From: Setomelanomma holmii
Lineage: Eukaryota; Ascomycota; Dothideomycetes; Pleosporales; Phaeosphaeriaceae
Direction: 5' to 3'
Length of the DNA: 64,000 nt
Assembly (NCBI GenBank): GCA_010015745.1
Contig: ML978239.1
Coordinates: 1 to 64,000 of the forward strand
Numbering within the stretch: position 1 is the first letter of the stretch; each line of letters opens with the position of its first letter. Shown piece after piece: positions 32,026 to 43,536 of this stretch. Position numbers and translations under genes: made by a program. The notes under the pieces are model-generated. The model searched no databases, had not been told where the DNA came from, and saw only the letters and a list, made by a program, of their open reading frames with translations.

Positions 32026-33693
32026 TCAGAACCTCGCAACACCCTCCCTCTCACACTCGCCCAAAAACCTCCCCCAGTCCGTTACCAACGTTCTTCCCGC
32101 CCATACACTCGCCCTATACCTCTCTTCTACCGCCGTCTCCGTCTCCCCACCATCATCCTCACTATGCCCATCACATGCAGCTTCACCTTCCCTCTTAACC
32201 ACACCAGCCTCTTTCTCGTCTAGATCCTCCACGCCCCTGAACAGCCTCCTCGCAGCACCCAGCTCCCCTTCCTTCGCACTGCCGCATCCAAACGCACACG
32301 CGCGCTTGCCACACGGCCGCCAGAACCTGTACTCTGCCACTTGTGCTTCAGACAATGGACGTACGCCGAGAAGACCAGAGTCTACGGGTCGATGGGATGT
32401 GTACGCGAGTACGATGCCCGTAGGTGAGATCGGAGAAGTAAGTGCTGTTTCGGTGCCGTTGGCGATGGAGATAGAAGGCGGGTGTGGAGGCCAGCGGCGA
32501 GGCGAAGCGGACGTGTTCGACGCTGTGGACGGAGGGCTGGGGTATGCGTTGACGGTCTTAGGGTGCAGCTCTAGAATGGGAGCCGGGTCACGTGTTGGAT
32601 TATGAGACAGATCTTGGAAGGCTTGTTTGTCGATCATTTTCTTGAGCATGACTACGCGCGGAGAAGTGGCGCGCGGTGGGCTCGTTGGACTGATGGGGCT
32701 CTGGGAGCATGATGACGGTGAGCGTGAATATGAAGCTGGGCTACTATCCAGGCGGGTGCCGTAGGAGATGATGCTGTCAATGAGACCCATGCTCGATACA
32801 TAGTGATCAAAACCATGTGACAGGCAGTGACGCAAAGGACCGCACATTTCGGACCCATCAACGCTCATCGGGCTGACGCTGCGGACTGCTGGGCTGTTCG
32901 GGCTATTTAGACTAGATGCACGTGGTGTGGGAACACCGCCACCAGGCTCCGACGCTGGTGAAGGGAATAGCTCCTTTGCGCTCAGTGTAGGCGACAGTGG
33001 CGTAGGAAAGCCAGGGTACTTCCTACCAACGTCGGTCAAGAGAGACAGGTTGGGCCTGATCATCTCTGGTTGCAGCAGAGCAGCACTCAAGCCACCCATG
33101 TTGTAGACTGGCCCACTGCCACTTCGTTGTGTTGTCGCGGTAAAGACGCCTATAGATCCGTCGAGCGAAGGTACGTAGGAAGGCAGCCGAGCTTGAGACT
33201 CAGCACTCATGTGCGCATCGGCGGCAGGAAAGTGGCTAAATCCGCTGGATGTGAATGGACTGGTCGGGCTGTTACTGCTGCTGGACCGCGTCGACGCGCC
33301 TTCGCTGGTGATCCTTCGTAGAGCCTGAGCGTTTAGTGCATTGAATGGTTCAGCACGAGCGAAGCGCGCTTCATCGCAGACCCAGAGCCCACCGTATTGC
33401 TGCCAAGGAAAGTTTGGTAGAAAGTAGTCTTCTGGGTAAACGTCGTAACCCAGCGTGCGCGAACGGAAAAAAGCATAGACGAAACGACAATCAGGAAATT
33501 GGCGGAGTACCTACCACAAAACATTTAGCAAAAGCTGAACAGGAAGACAACATAGTTGACGGCAAGGAGAGATGACAAAATGTCTATTCGTCGATAGATG
33601 GCTTCAAATGCTGGGTATCTATGCAAAGGCAAAAGGGGAACGGTGGACGCTCATACATCCCACGCTGGAAAAAGAGGTGGCGTTGCGGTGAGC
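32026..33693 (-). CDS. Unknown fungal protein; 5' end unresolved
   Basis: The last exon, 33510-32026, is secure: it reads in one frame for 495 codons from an acceptor GTGGTAG (VLRQFPDCRFVYAFFRSRTLGYDV, FPWQQYGGLWVCDEARFARAEPFN) through a Ser/Pro-rich middle to a conserved-looking block (EYRFWRPCGKRACAFGCG) and an acidic/Arg C-terminus. Two small upstream exons fit in phase: 33618-33552 (YPAFEAIYRRIDILSSLLAVNY) and 33693-33657 (PQRHLFFQRG). No start codon was found before the C78 peptidase stop at 33739, so the first exon may overlap that gene's 3' end or the two may be spliced together. The CGKRACAFGCG cluster is a possible metal site. No family recognised. Confidence 0.6.
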
Positions 33694-33738
33694 CTGCACG
33701 AGTTAGTTTCTAGCCTGCATCGAGTCATCTTGCAGCAC

Positions 33739-35307
33739 TTACATTAAGATCTCGAACGCGGCATGCTTTCTAAGCTGCCTAGCGCCACGCCGATATGCGT
33801 GCATAACCTCTGGTCGAGCGGTCCGGATGTTCTTTCGACCTAGCAGCTTATGCATGACTGGACTCGTGGAGTACATCGGGTCGAAGACTACCAGATTGCA
33901 TGCGCCATCGCGGCGGCGTTCGAATCCTACAATGGTAATTGAATGACCAGGTTGTTGAAGATAAATGGGTGGCAGAAGGGTCTTGTAGACGTTGGAGCCG
34001 TCCTTAACGGCAGCTTGGGCGAAGTATCGCTCGATCGCATCAAGGAGCGTCTCGTGGGCTTCGATCTTCCGCTCCTTGTTATCGCTGAACATCTCGACAG
34101 CGCAATTGATTTCGGAGCTGAGAAAGAAAGCTTGTGCCTGTGTCGCACGTTAGCCCCAACCTCGTTATTGCGATGAAATACTTACCTCTGGGGTTCCGAT
34201 GTATTTTCTTGTGTCTCGAATGCCGCCAGTCTGTATCCGTCCTATTTGATTGATACCTTTGTCCCAGGCCCTCTCGATAAGATCCTGCAGCTTCAAGATA
34301 CCAGGCGTGCGTCCTGGAAATTCTTCATGACCCTGAGCTTTGGCGCCTTGGATGTAAGAGAGCAGCATCTGAATGTTTCTGTAGCCACAAAAGCCACCCT
34401 CTCGAGGCGTCTTGCCGATGTGGAGTGTGGATGGATGGCAGTAGTAGGCCTCTTTGACACTGCGGTCGAGCGCGGAGAGCTGAGCGAGGATAGGTATGAT
34501 GCCTGTGGTTTCATTCTGCACCTGCTCTTGTTTGATGAGACGACCGTCTCTACCGATGCGATTGACAACGGTGATCTTGGGGCCAGCGGCAAGTTGGTCA
34601 TGAAGCCATCTGGGCATACGATCTTCCCACGCATATGGACCAAGTTCGGATTTCTTGCAGACATTAGTGACTACACCAGCAAGTCTGTATAAGGACGCAC
34701 TTACGCCGAGGCGTGCGCTTTTGTCGGGCGGCTTGACAGACTTGTCTGCTTTCGTGAATGGGTTAAAGCTGATTATACTGCGCGACAGCGTGCTCTTCTC
34801 GCTGCTCGTGGTGTTACTTCTGTCGCGGTGGCCGTGCTTCTTGAGCTTGTGCCCATGGCCGTCATTGAAGTCATCTTCGGGAAAAGATCTCTTTGTATAG
34901 CTTTTGTGTGGATTTGATGCGGTTAAGCCGTGCATCGTAGCGGATGAATGATTAGAATGATACTCTCCGGTAGTCTCGTCAAATGATAATGTCTCTGCGG
35001 CGTGGTAATCGAGATGCTCGTTAAAGTTTGTGAGAAGAACGACTTCGCCGCAGTCAGATTCGGGGCACGTAACAGTATCCTCTTCTTCGTCAGAGGAAGG
35101 CGTGTCAGCCACGTGCTTGCGCTTTGAGGAAGGCCGTGGTGGTAAAGAAGGGGGTGGCGATTCAGCACCATCTACGATTCTGAAGGGACTATCCGTCGTG
35201 TGCACCTGTTCGAAGTGAAGCTGAAGGAGCTCGGGGCCATAGTCATCGCTAGAAGCGACCGTGAAGTCGCACATGGGACATTCTAAGGCCCCCATTGCGC
35301 TGGCCAT
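33739..35307 (-). CDS. C78-family peptidase (ZUFSP/ZUP1-type deubiquitinase)
   Basis: Exons 35307-34705, 34653-34186 and 34137-33739, all phase 0, give 489 residues. Two N-terminal C2H2-like ubiquitin-binding fingers (LECPMCDFTVASSDDYGPEL and following HFEQVH; TCPESDCGEVVLLTNFNEHLDYH), a Ser/Lys-rich linker, then the papain-like core: catalytic Cys in GGFCGYRNIQML, His in PGHSITIVGFE and Asp in LVVFDPM. In characterised relatives (ZUP1, Mug105) this fold cleaves Lys63-linked ubiquitin chains in DNA-damage responses; other members cleave UFM1. Zinc fingers plus the fungal setting favour the deubiquitinase group. Splicing is supported by GTAAGT donors and CTAAT/CTAAC branches. Start MASAMGALECPMCDF chosen because the finger follows at once; the longer frame from 35490 is not family-like. 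Confidence 0.88.
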
Positions 35308-35890
35308 GTCTGTAGATTGGATGTTCTGTGGTTGAGGTGACCTGCGAGCCGTCGCCTGACCCCACACGGCGCGCTGAGTGAAGACTGTAGGCTGCCCAGT
35401 GCTGAATCTCACAGAAACCGTCACCGCATGCTTAAGAAGCTGTTCTGGCTGTGATCGATCCGAGCTGTCGTGGGGCACGTGGCTTAGCAAAATAATCGCG
35501 GTTTAGATGACACGCGATGCAGTGACCCACCCTGACGATATTCACGGCGCATTCTGAGTGAGATTCGTGGCTGTTATGTAGCTAGACGTGCCGTTTGCCG
35601 AAGGTTGACGTGTTGTTCAATTGAAGGCTAAAGTGAAGAAACGCAACCTAAGGAGGCAATCATCACGTACCAAAATTGAAGCTTCAGACCAAAGCCAGTC
35701 CGTGACAGATGATTAGAGTGGCAACACGGCTGTGTGTTCTACTACAGTATTGTTTAAATTTCCCGCCCCGTGGATGTCGACAATGTAGGTATTGCGCTGC
35801 ATGGACCTCGGAAGGTCGATCGACGACGTCATTGGTTAGAAACATCGTTTTCTCGACAATTGCGCGCATTTCGCCTCTACTTTCCGCGCA
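35308..35890. promoter_or_regulatory. Divergent promoter region, C78 peptidase / HTD2-like gene
   Basis: 583 nt between diverging start codons. No specific site recognised. Confidence 0.4.
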
Positions 35891-37896
35891 ATGTCATACC
35901 ACACCAGATGTTTCTCCCGACTTGCACGGCCACGAGCACAGCGAATACAATGGCGACTGCTGCCCGTGCGATGCTACGCCTCCTCAACCGCCGACGATCT
36001 TCCATGGTTCCAGCAGCTTCGAAATGAAATGCTTGGGCGGGACATACTATCGTCGCGCGAATACATTGACGAGAACGTCGACCACAGGTTGATAGACACA
36101 CTATGCACCTTCTTGCCGCAAGAATGGTGCCGCCGAAATAACGGGGTTGGAAAAGTGGTTCCTGTTGGCCACCACCTGGTGTGGTTCAATGCCTCGATGC
36201 CAGTAGACAAGCTGTTGCCAGATGGGACAGATCCTCTGCAGAGCCCTGGCGAGCCCTGGGTGCGGCGAATGTGGGCAGGAGGCTCTGTGAGGATAGAGCC
36301 AGAAGCATACTATGCGCAGAGTACCGGGTTCGCAACGGGCTCTTCCGTTGTCTGCGCAGAGCGCATTTCGGATGTGCAGCTTAGGGGACACGATGATACA
36401 GCCAAGATATTCGTCACAATTGAGCGTCGTTTTGCCAGGTACGACGCGATCCGTGAAAGGTACAAGACACCAAGTCCAGGCATTCAGGGCATAAGCAAAC
36501 GAGGACCTGGGCCGCAGTACCACTTTCGGGAACAATTGAGAAATGAAGACTGGGAAGACGCTATTCTAGTGGAAAAGCGCAACCTCGTATTCCTCAAAGA
36601 CAAGACAGCTGCGGAGCTAGAAGCCATCAAAGCGGGTGGTATGGCTCCAGTGAAGTATCTGAAGTGTCAGTTGGTCCAAGTCTTGCAACTGTGCAAAGCT
36701 GACTCGCTATAGCTCCTGGAGTACACGACTTTTCTCACGTCCTCACACCCACACGCGCTCTATTGTTTCGTTACTCGGCGCTGACATTCAATGCCCACCT
36801 CATTCACTTAGATCGAGAATACGCCCGCACCATTGAGGGCCATCGCAACCTCCTTGTCCATGGTCCTCTGTCCTTGACATTGATGCTACAAGCTATGTCT
36901 GGCTACATCCAAGCAATCAGCGGTGGCTCTCAAGTGCTAGAGTCTATCGAATATCGCAACCTCGCGCCGTTGTATTGCGATGAGGAATTGCGTATCTGCG
37001 GTGTGAAAAAAGAGAAGTCGTCCACGGGAAGCTTATTATTTGATGTGTGGATCGAAGGCCCCACTGGTGGTGTAGCAGTCAAAGGCACTGTTCGCACAGC
37101 CAGAAAGCCGGTCTCTAAAGCTCAAGAAGAGTCACAGACAGGCCGGTCGGAGATCGATGCTCCCATCCGTCATTTGCACGTCAAGAGTGGCAAGACCACA
37201 GCCATGCGGGTGCAAGGAGCAACACTCGATATTCTTCGAAAAGAGGGCGAGAGCTCAGATACGCTAGTACGATCCGCGCCCCGACATTGCACACAATCTG
37301 TCTCTGATGCTGGGCATAATAGCAGACAAACACCGAAGTTGCTGAAGGCCGAAGCTAAATCGTCTCACGAATCAACTCAGGAGAGAAGGAATGCGGCGCA
37401 GGCAAGCCGTGCAGCTCGCATAGGGCACCTTTTTCGGTTTACTCTAACATCTGTACCACAGATTGAAAGTGCGAATCCTCCTTCGGTCAGCAAAGTTGAC
37501 ACAGTGCAAACCCAGTCACAGGACACTGCAATCACTAGTCAACGGCTGAGGCGCGAACATTGGCGCAATAGATCCAATGCCACGCCAGCTCCTCTGCTCC
37601 CTCCTCATTCAAATTCAGACTCCACAGTTCGCCGTGTACTAGCCGCGCCTCCACTTATGAAGCGGACCCTATCTTCACGCACTCGCACGATTTTACGGCA
37701 AGGTGCGCGTCTGCGGGCATTGAGAAATGCATTCGGTCCGGTTCCACTCGTCCAAACATATCGTGGCAAGCAGTACGTTCACAGTGCTTCAGATATCGCC
37801 AGGAGGCACAGTAGATTTAGAAGAGAGGGCGTGCAGATGATACCCAGTCTGCGCATCGTGAGAACTAAGAGCGCAATCAACCGTTCACCTAGGTAG
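35891..37896 (+). CDS. HTD2: Mitochondrial hydroxyacyl-thioester dehydratase (HTD2-like) with long C-terminal extension
   Basis: Exons 35891-36665 and 36713-37896 give 652 residues. The N-terminus is Arg/Ser-rich and lacks acids (MSYHTRCFSRLARPRAQRIQ), a typical mitochondrial presequence. Two hotdog-fold halves follow; the second has the hallmark RALLFRYSALTFNAHLIHLDREYA...EGHRNLLVHGPLSLTLML. HTD2 dehydrates 3-hydroxyacyl-ACP in mitochondrial type II fatty-acid synthesis, which supplies lipoic acid. The intron has donor GTCAGT and acceptor ATAG, and the join gives KYLKSPGVHDFSHVLTPTR. The hotdog ends near KGTVRTARKP; a further ~260 basic, Ser/Thr/Arg-rich residues follow in the same open frame without a seen splice site. 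This tail is absent from usual HTD2 proteins and could reflect a lost stop or a missed intron. Confidence 0.82.
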
Positions 37897-38697
37897 TCGT
37901 ATGATCGCTTGGTGAGGATCTGGTACGACTACGTAATGAACTTGATTGGATCATGTTCGTAGGTAATGTTGTGGCTGTGAAGCCTTAGAACACCCAACAA
38001 GTCTCCGAGCAGTCGCTTTGCAGATTGCACAAGGCGTCGACGAGAACATCTTGGTGCACCACAGGGCTTGAATGGCCGTACACATGGCAACTCGGGAACT
38101 TTGCTGCCAGATTTGCTGCATATATTCGCCAGGTCAGTGCAAAAGTTGCCTTGCAAATATGTACGTATAAAGAAGCACTTGAAGCCACCAAAGCATACTC
38201 ACTCATCTTACGTGAGGCGCGGGCAATCGAATATATACTTTGGTATTACTAGCGCCCAACGAAGCCTCTTTGAATTGCAGAAATGTGAAAGCTCACCGCG
38301 ACTACCTAATCGCTGGCTGTTTCGATGCCAAGAAGGCTGTGCAGGGTAGGCCTTACACAAGCGGGAGGAAGTTGCGCCCGTGCATGGGGCGAAAGTTGAA
38401 CACCCACAACGCACGCCTTTCTCCAGCTCCTAATTTCCCGATCGGACCATGAACTAGAAATCTTTCGTCGTGCTATTGACAGGTATCAAGGTTGAGCCAA
38501 CACCATTTGTGAAACGACATCGAGTATCGCACCTGCATCGTTTCTTTTCCAGAAAGTAGCGCTACTCCGCCCCGCGAGCCGCGTGCGAGGAATATCTTAC
38601 CCGGCAGACAGAGTCTGGCTACATGCAGTATTGTTTGCACGGGCTATAATTACACTTCATTTGAAGGACGACGTCGGCTGTGAATGCGTGAATCGCA
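37897..38697. other. Intergenic; nothing recognised
   Basis: 3' flank of the HTD2-like gene and promoter of the Zn2Cys6 regulator. Only short open frames. Confidence 0.4.
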
Positions 38698-40821
38698 ATG
38701 GCGTTCAATTTACTGAACAGAGGAGTACATCGACCCGTGAAGACATGTACGCAATGCAAACAAGTCAAGGTACGCTGCTCATCATCGCACTCTTCGCTTC
38801 CGAGATGTTGACTAATATGATGAAGCTGCGATGCGACTCCAAGGATCGATTCCCGGCTCCCTGCACAAGATGCAACACCAGGAATCTGCAATGCGTCGTG
38901 GACTCGACGTTCCGACGAACACCAGCGCGGAAGTGAGTCCCAGCCTGCAATCTAGGACGATGAAGATCATCAAGGCTAACTAATCTCTCAAAGGCGAGTC
39001 GAAGAAATGGCCAAGGAGCTCGAGGCATTAAGAAGCCAGCGACATGATGGGTCCACTCATGACCTTACCGAGTCACCTTCATTACCTGAATCCGCCCAAG
39101 ACTCACCAGATCATCCTTTGGATCTATCTGGTGTTGCCATGCTAGACGAAAGTAACCTTGGTGATGAGCCCTTTCAGCTAGAAGAAGTGATTATCGACAA
39201 GGACACAATCGTGGAGATCTTCAAACTGTAAAAGTTGTCCACCATATCGCTCCACTAGGTATGGCTGACAATCATCACAGGTTTTGCAATCATTTCTATC
39301 CTCATCTTCCGATCCTTAATCCGACGATATCTATTGCCAAGCTGTACGACACCTCACCCGTTCTCTTTTGGACGATCGTTGCAGTCACAACGCAGAGGCC
39401 GGTTCTGCCGTCACATACGCAGATTTGCGAGTCACTCCGCGAGCCTTTCATCAAATTTTTCAGATCGGAGATACTCGATGCCCCCATTCCGCTCCAGACG
39501 ATCCAAGCAACAAACTACCTAACCATGTTCCCGTTCCCGATCAGGACCCAAACTCAAGACTCTAGCTGGCTATATTCTGGCGTAGCTGTGAATGCTGCTA
39601 TGTACATGGGTCTGCATCGTGCAAAGCAGGCACCTTCGTTACAAAGCATTGGGGTATACGCTGGTTCGCCTCGTGCAAGAGCCCATACTTGGCTAGGGTG
39701 CTTCCTCACGAGTACAGCGTAAGCGTCTTCCTGGAATGCCCACTCACCTTATTGACTCTTCATATAGCCTTGCGAAGCACGTGGGCGTTTCAACGCCTAT
39801 CAAAGGAATTGCCGATCTGACCACTATTGAACACTTCGTTCGCACCTATCCTTTGCCACTCGAGTTCGCCTATCAGATCATGGTTCATCATACCTTGGCC
39901 AAGTTCTTCAATACGATCGTGGAGAACTCCCAGGAGAACATGAGCCACTCCTTGATTCGGATAATTGATTCCGAATTGGATGGCCTGAAGACAAGATATC
40001 CCACTCCATGGACATCGAGGACGGAGATGACTTACCTGACGGCAAAGATGCTCTTGTACACGACAGTCATCATCCGCTTGCAATCGGACCGCACTTCGCG
40101 TGAGATCCTCATGCGCAACGGTTTGTCTGTTGCGGTACGGATAGCTTACCTGACTGACCAAGGCTTGGCCTACCACTCTTCCGAATTCCCAGATCTCGAA
40201 AGGGAGTATCTCAGGAACACTGTCCCCAAGAACTACTATCGCGCCCTGGTTCTTTCGACAGCGTTCCTCATACGCTTCTTCGTGCTCAATACCCAGGCAA
40301 CTCCAGAGGAACAGGAACTAGCTCGTAACCACGTGGCCATCGCCCAGCGGTATCTGAAGGGCACATGTAAAGATCCGCTGGATGAGCGTGTGCGTGGCGC
40401 AATATTGTTCGACGTTCTTTGTCGCCAGAAACCAATCGACCTGGAGACGTCGAAGCTCAAGGTTGACGATCGCATGGCTGCCTCGCTGGTCTACGATGCA
40501 GTATCTACTGGGCATTTGCTCCGAAATAGGCCGGTGGAGGTAGAAGAATCGTCGCCGAAGGCTTCACCCAGGTCGTCTCCGAAACCAAAAGACGAACCTC
40601 CGGAACAGCAGCACGAGGCGGACCTCCCCATCGACGCTGGTCAACCTGATCCATCGCTGGATATGAATGGTTTTGGGCCAATGGACTTCTCGCTTCCTGA
40701 AGATCTGTGGGGAGACTCGGTATGGGGCATGTTTGATCTTATCCCCACTGCAGCATATCCGACCTACTCGCAGCCGGGGGCTGAGACGGGTCCCATGGGT
40801 GATCAGTTCCAATGGAATTGA
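38698..40821 (+). CDS. Zn2Cys6 transcription factor (fungal-specific)
   Basis: Exons 38698-38769, 38826-38932, 38994-39227, 39281-39718 and 39768-40821 give 634 residues. The zinc cluster is split by intron 1 and restored by splicing: CTQCKQVKLRC, then CTRCNTRNLQC, spacing C-x2-C-x6-C-x9-C-x2-C-x6-C. A short linker and coiled coil (RVEEMAKELEALRSQ) for dimerisation follow. The middle homology region starts near FCNHFYPHLPILNP and continues through SWLYSGVAVNAAMYMGLHRA, as in Fungal_trans-type regulators. The C-terminus is acidic with Trp/Phe (LPEDLWGDSVWGMFDLIP), a likely activation domain. The target is unknown. The 3' end overlaps the broken AtuA-like gene on the other strand by 19 nt. Confidence 0.9.
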
Positions 40822-41673
40822 AATTCGTTGTATCGCAAAGACACTATGAAGGCCTGAGGACGATTCAAACCGTGTTTCCTGGAGGGCTTCGCGATAGCGA
40901 CAAGTTTAATTTGCTTGGTGTCTTTCAAGTATGCAATGTTCGTTGCGGGATCGTATGCGCGGTCAGCAATCAAGACGTTGAAATCTAGAGTGGCGAGCAC
41001 AGCTTCGAGAATAGGCTCGGGCCCGATTTGCGCAACGATACGTGTCGCGGCATCGATGGTTGGTTCCGTTAGAGCTGGCACGGGTTTCCCGCAGCCGGTG
41101 TCTTTGGCGGCTTTCAAGCGGTCTGATATCAGGGTCTTGGATGCACCGGCGAAACATTGATATCGCTTTGAGGCGATATTGTCTGTTCTAGGATGTTAGT
41201 CGTTGAGCGGTGCACAAGAGAGGATGACCTACACATTCTAGTCTTAGCAATCTCCTTCACCGCATCCGTCAACGCGTTGACATGCTCATACTCCTGTCAA
41301 GACTAGCGCTCGAGAAGATCACCGGAACACGAAACTGCCATGCCAGCTTGATCAGCCTGTTCGAGTCTCGCTTATAGCTGTCTCTCGGCGCAGACATGCA
41401 CGCCGACGCCGGCTTTTCTGACCTGCTGTCTGTGGATCCATAGTCGAGGATGATGGCTGTGGGTGCGCCGTTGCGGAACTTTTGTACGAGTGAGGCAGCG
41501 ACTTGGTCGAAGTGTAGACCGTAGCCAAGCATGCCGACTGAGGTTACGATGTTGCATGTTGGCATTAGGGAAATATCAGACTCAACCTCGACAGTTGTGA
41601 TTTTATGAACGACGTACGCCTCACTTGAGACAGAGAAGTCCTCGATGGTACCAGATCCAAGGAGAGGAGCCAT
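40803..41673 (-). pseudogene. AtuA-like (acyclic terpene utilisation, DUF1446) gene, truncated and frameshifted
   Basis: From MAPLLGSGTIEDF (41673) the frame reads through FDQVAASLVQKFRNGAPTAI and QFRVPVIFSSAS, then shifts by one base near 41300; in the next frame coding continues as EYEHVNALTDAVKEIAKTRM. An intron (donor GTAGGT, acceptor ACAG) leads to NIASKRYQCFAGASKTL, TEPTIDAATRIVAQIGPEPILEAV and LIADRAYDPATNIAYL, a stretch close to AtuA-family sequence. About the last third of the family is missing: homology ends near KDTKQIKLVAIAKPS and a stop comes soon after. AtuA proteins act in bacterial acyclic-terpene catabolism; fungal relatives are poorly known. Frameshift plus truncation mean it is probably dead. 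Family call moderately sure. Confidence 0.6.
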
Positions 41674-42354
41674 AATTTGTGGGACGATAGAAATAGTATA
41701 TCGAGCTGCTGTGCGTAAACAAGCACGCGATGTAGAGCAAGATAAGCAGTGTGTCAACCTCTCCAAGTTACGTCCATATATTAGCGTATGTCTGCCACTT
41801 CATTTAACTCACCTCTTACGAGAACCCGTCTCATCCGAATAATCACTCACTTCCCCGCAAACCTTTCTTTGCTTTTGGCGACCTTTTTATCGAGAAGACA
41901 GTGTCACTGGTGTGCGTGTTGATAGGCGAGGTTCGCAGGCTCAAGCGAGACTCGCTCGAATGAAGCGGCGACTTGGTTATAGAGAAAGCCGAGAATGCCG
42001 ATGGGATAGGATTAGAAAAGGAGAGTAGTCGCAAATAGAGGTGTGAGTGTGATTGGACAGGCCGTGTAAGTCTAGCCAGACTGCGAAGGATATGAAAGAT
42101 TGAGGTATCGCATGTTCTTGAAGAGTATGAACAAAGGTAACGTGATCCATTGGATCATTGCATGTGAAGATCGCAGCATCTCAATGCCGTAGAACAAAAG
42201 TAGGCTACAATAGAAACATACAGAGAATCGAATCAAGCCAGTTTTCTCGAACAAGACAATCATCAAGACATACAACAAGACAAACTACCCTCACACAATC
42301 AAGAATCGAAACCGAGCACCACATCTCCTTCACAACCGCTGGCTGAAACTTCAT
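41674..42354. other. Intergenic; nothing recognised
   Basis: About 680 nt holding the 5' flank of the AtuA-like relic and the 3' flank of the expansin-like gene. Confidence 0.4.
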
Positions 42355-43536
42355 CTAGAAGTTCGCACTCGCAGTCTTCGTGCTGCCTGCTGTAATGCTC
42401 ACACCCTTAACAATCACGCTCTTCCCATCGACACTGGTGACCTTGACATCGACACTATCCGCGCCGAAACCAGCCGAATTCTCAAAGAAGTTGTATGGCT
42501 GACGTGTCGTCGCTTGCCACGTGCTTCCACCATCGGTGCTAACCTCGAGCTTCGACACGCCGACATTGGCATTCATGACCTGCATGCTGAACCAGTACTT
42601 GCTCGTGCCCTCCTTGTTCTTCAGGACAATCGGGCTGGTGATACCACAGGGTACAAAGTCCCAGGACACGTTAATGACGCCCTTGCTGGGGTCGGCGAGC
42701 TTAGCGAAGGCGTTGGGGTACAGGTCGAGGTGGTTGGGGCCGCAGCCGGGGCATTGGTCGGTTACCATGGCGGTGATCTTGTTGCCGGAGGGTCCGGTGA
42801 CGGACACGCATTGCCCGCAAGCCGCGGCATTGTCCCAGTTGGAGTCGGATAGAGCGGTGCCGAAGAGACCGGAGGGGAGTGTGTAGCCGGTGAAAGAGCA
42901 CATGCCGCCGGCGGTGTTGCCGCCGTAGAAAGTAGCCTCGCCTGTCTTGGAGCCTGCAGCGGAAGAGGTGTCGGCTTCGGCCGCTGGTGATGCGGCGGCT
43001 GATGGAGTCTCAGATGATGGGATGGTTGCGGAGGCGTCAGGTGTGTCGGCTGAGTAGGCAGGGGTTGCGGCCTCCCCAGCAGGTGTTGGTGAGACAATTG
43101 AGAACTCAGGGAGCTTTGATGTTGGCAGGACGTATGTGCCAGATGAGTAGGTCGCGTTGGGGTAGGGTCCCCACTTCAGTGATGAAGAGACTGCGGATGG
43201 TGCTGGTGTTGGGCGGATGGTAACAGTGGTGAAGATTGTGGTCGTGCTTGTGCTGGTGACATCGATGGTCTTGACAGGCTCGCTGTCAGCTTCGACAGTG
43301 ACGGTGACTCGCTCGACCTCAGTGCTCGTGACAGTCCGCCTAGAGCAGGTCGATGGTGCTGCGGGTGCCGAAGGCGCGGGCGTTGAGAACGCATCGGGTG
43401 TTGCTTCGACAGCGACAGGAGTGACGCTGACCGTGTCATACACGTACTTCGTCGTCGTGACACCTTTGCGTGAGCAAGCAGATTCGGCAGCTGCTAGGCT
43501 TGCCAGCGGCAAGAGAGCAAGAATGGCGGACTTCAT
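42355..43536 (-). CDS. Secreted expansin-like protein
   Basis: Single exon, 393 residues. A signal peptide (MKSAILALLPLASLAAA) is followed by Ser/Thr/Pro-rich repeats likely to be O-glycosylated, with two copies of a short CSR.(G/T)VT(T/S)T motif (about 21 and 63). From about 200 comes a double-psi beta-barrel (GEATFYGG, MCSFTGYTLPSGLFGTALSD, CGQCVSVTGPSGNKITAMVTDQCPGCGPNHLDLYPNAF split by short gaps) and then a C-terminal expansin/CBM63-like beta-sandwich (YWFSMQVMNANVGVSKLEVS...GGSTWQATTRQPYNFFE). Such proteins loosen cellulose or chitin networks without hydrolysis and act outside the cell. No GPI signal seen. Upstream 200 nt include the leader. Confidence 0.9.
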   Translation of the reverse strand: MKSAILALLPLASLAAAESACSRKGVTTTKYVYDTVSVTPVAVEATPDAFSTPAPSAPAAPSTCSRRTVTSTEVERVTVTVEADSEPVKTIDVTSTSTTTIFTTVTIRPTPAPSAVSSSLKWGPYPNATYSSGTYVLPTSKLPEFSIVSPTPAGEAATPAYSADTPDASATIPSSETPSAAASPAAEADTSSAAGSKTGEATFYGGNTAGGMCSFTGYTLPSGLFGTALSDSNWDNAAACGQCVSVTGPSGNKITAMVTDQCPGCGPNHLDLYPNAFAKLADPSKGVINVSWDFVPCGITSPIVLKNKEGTSKYWFSMQVMNANVGVSKLEVSTDGGSTWQATTRQPYNFFENSAGFGADSVDVKVTSVDGKSVIVKGVSITAGSTKTASANF

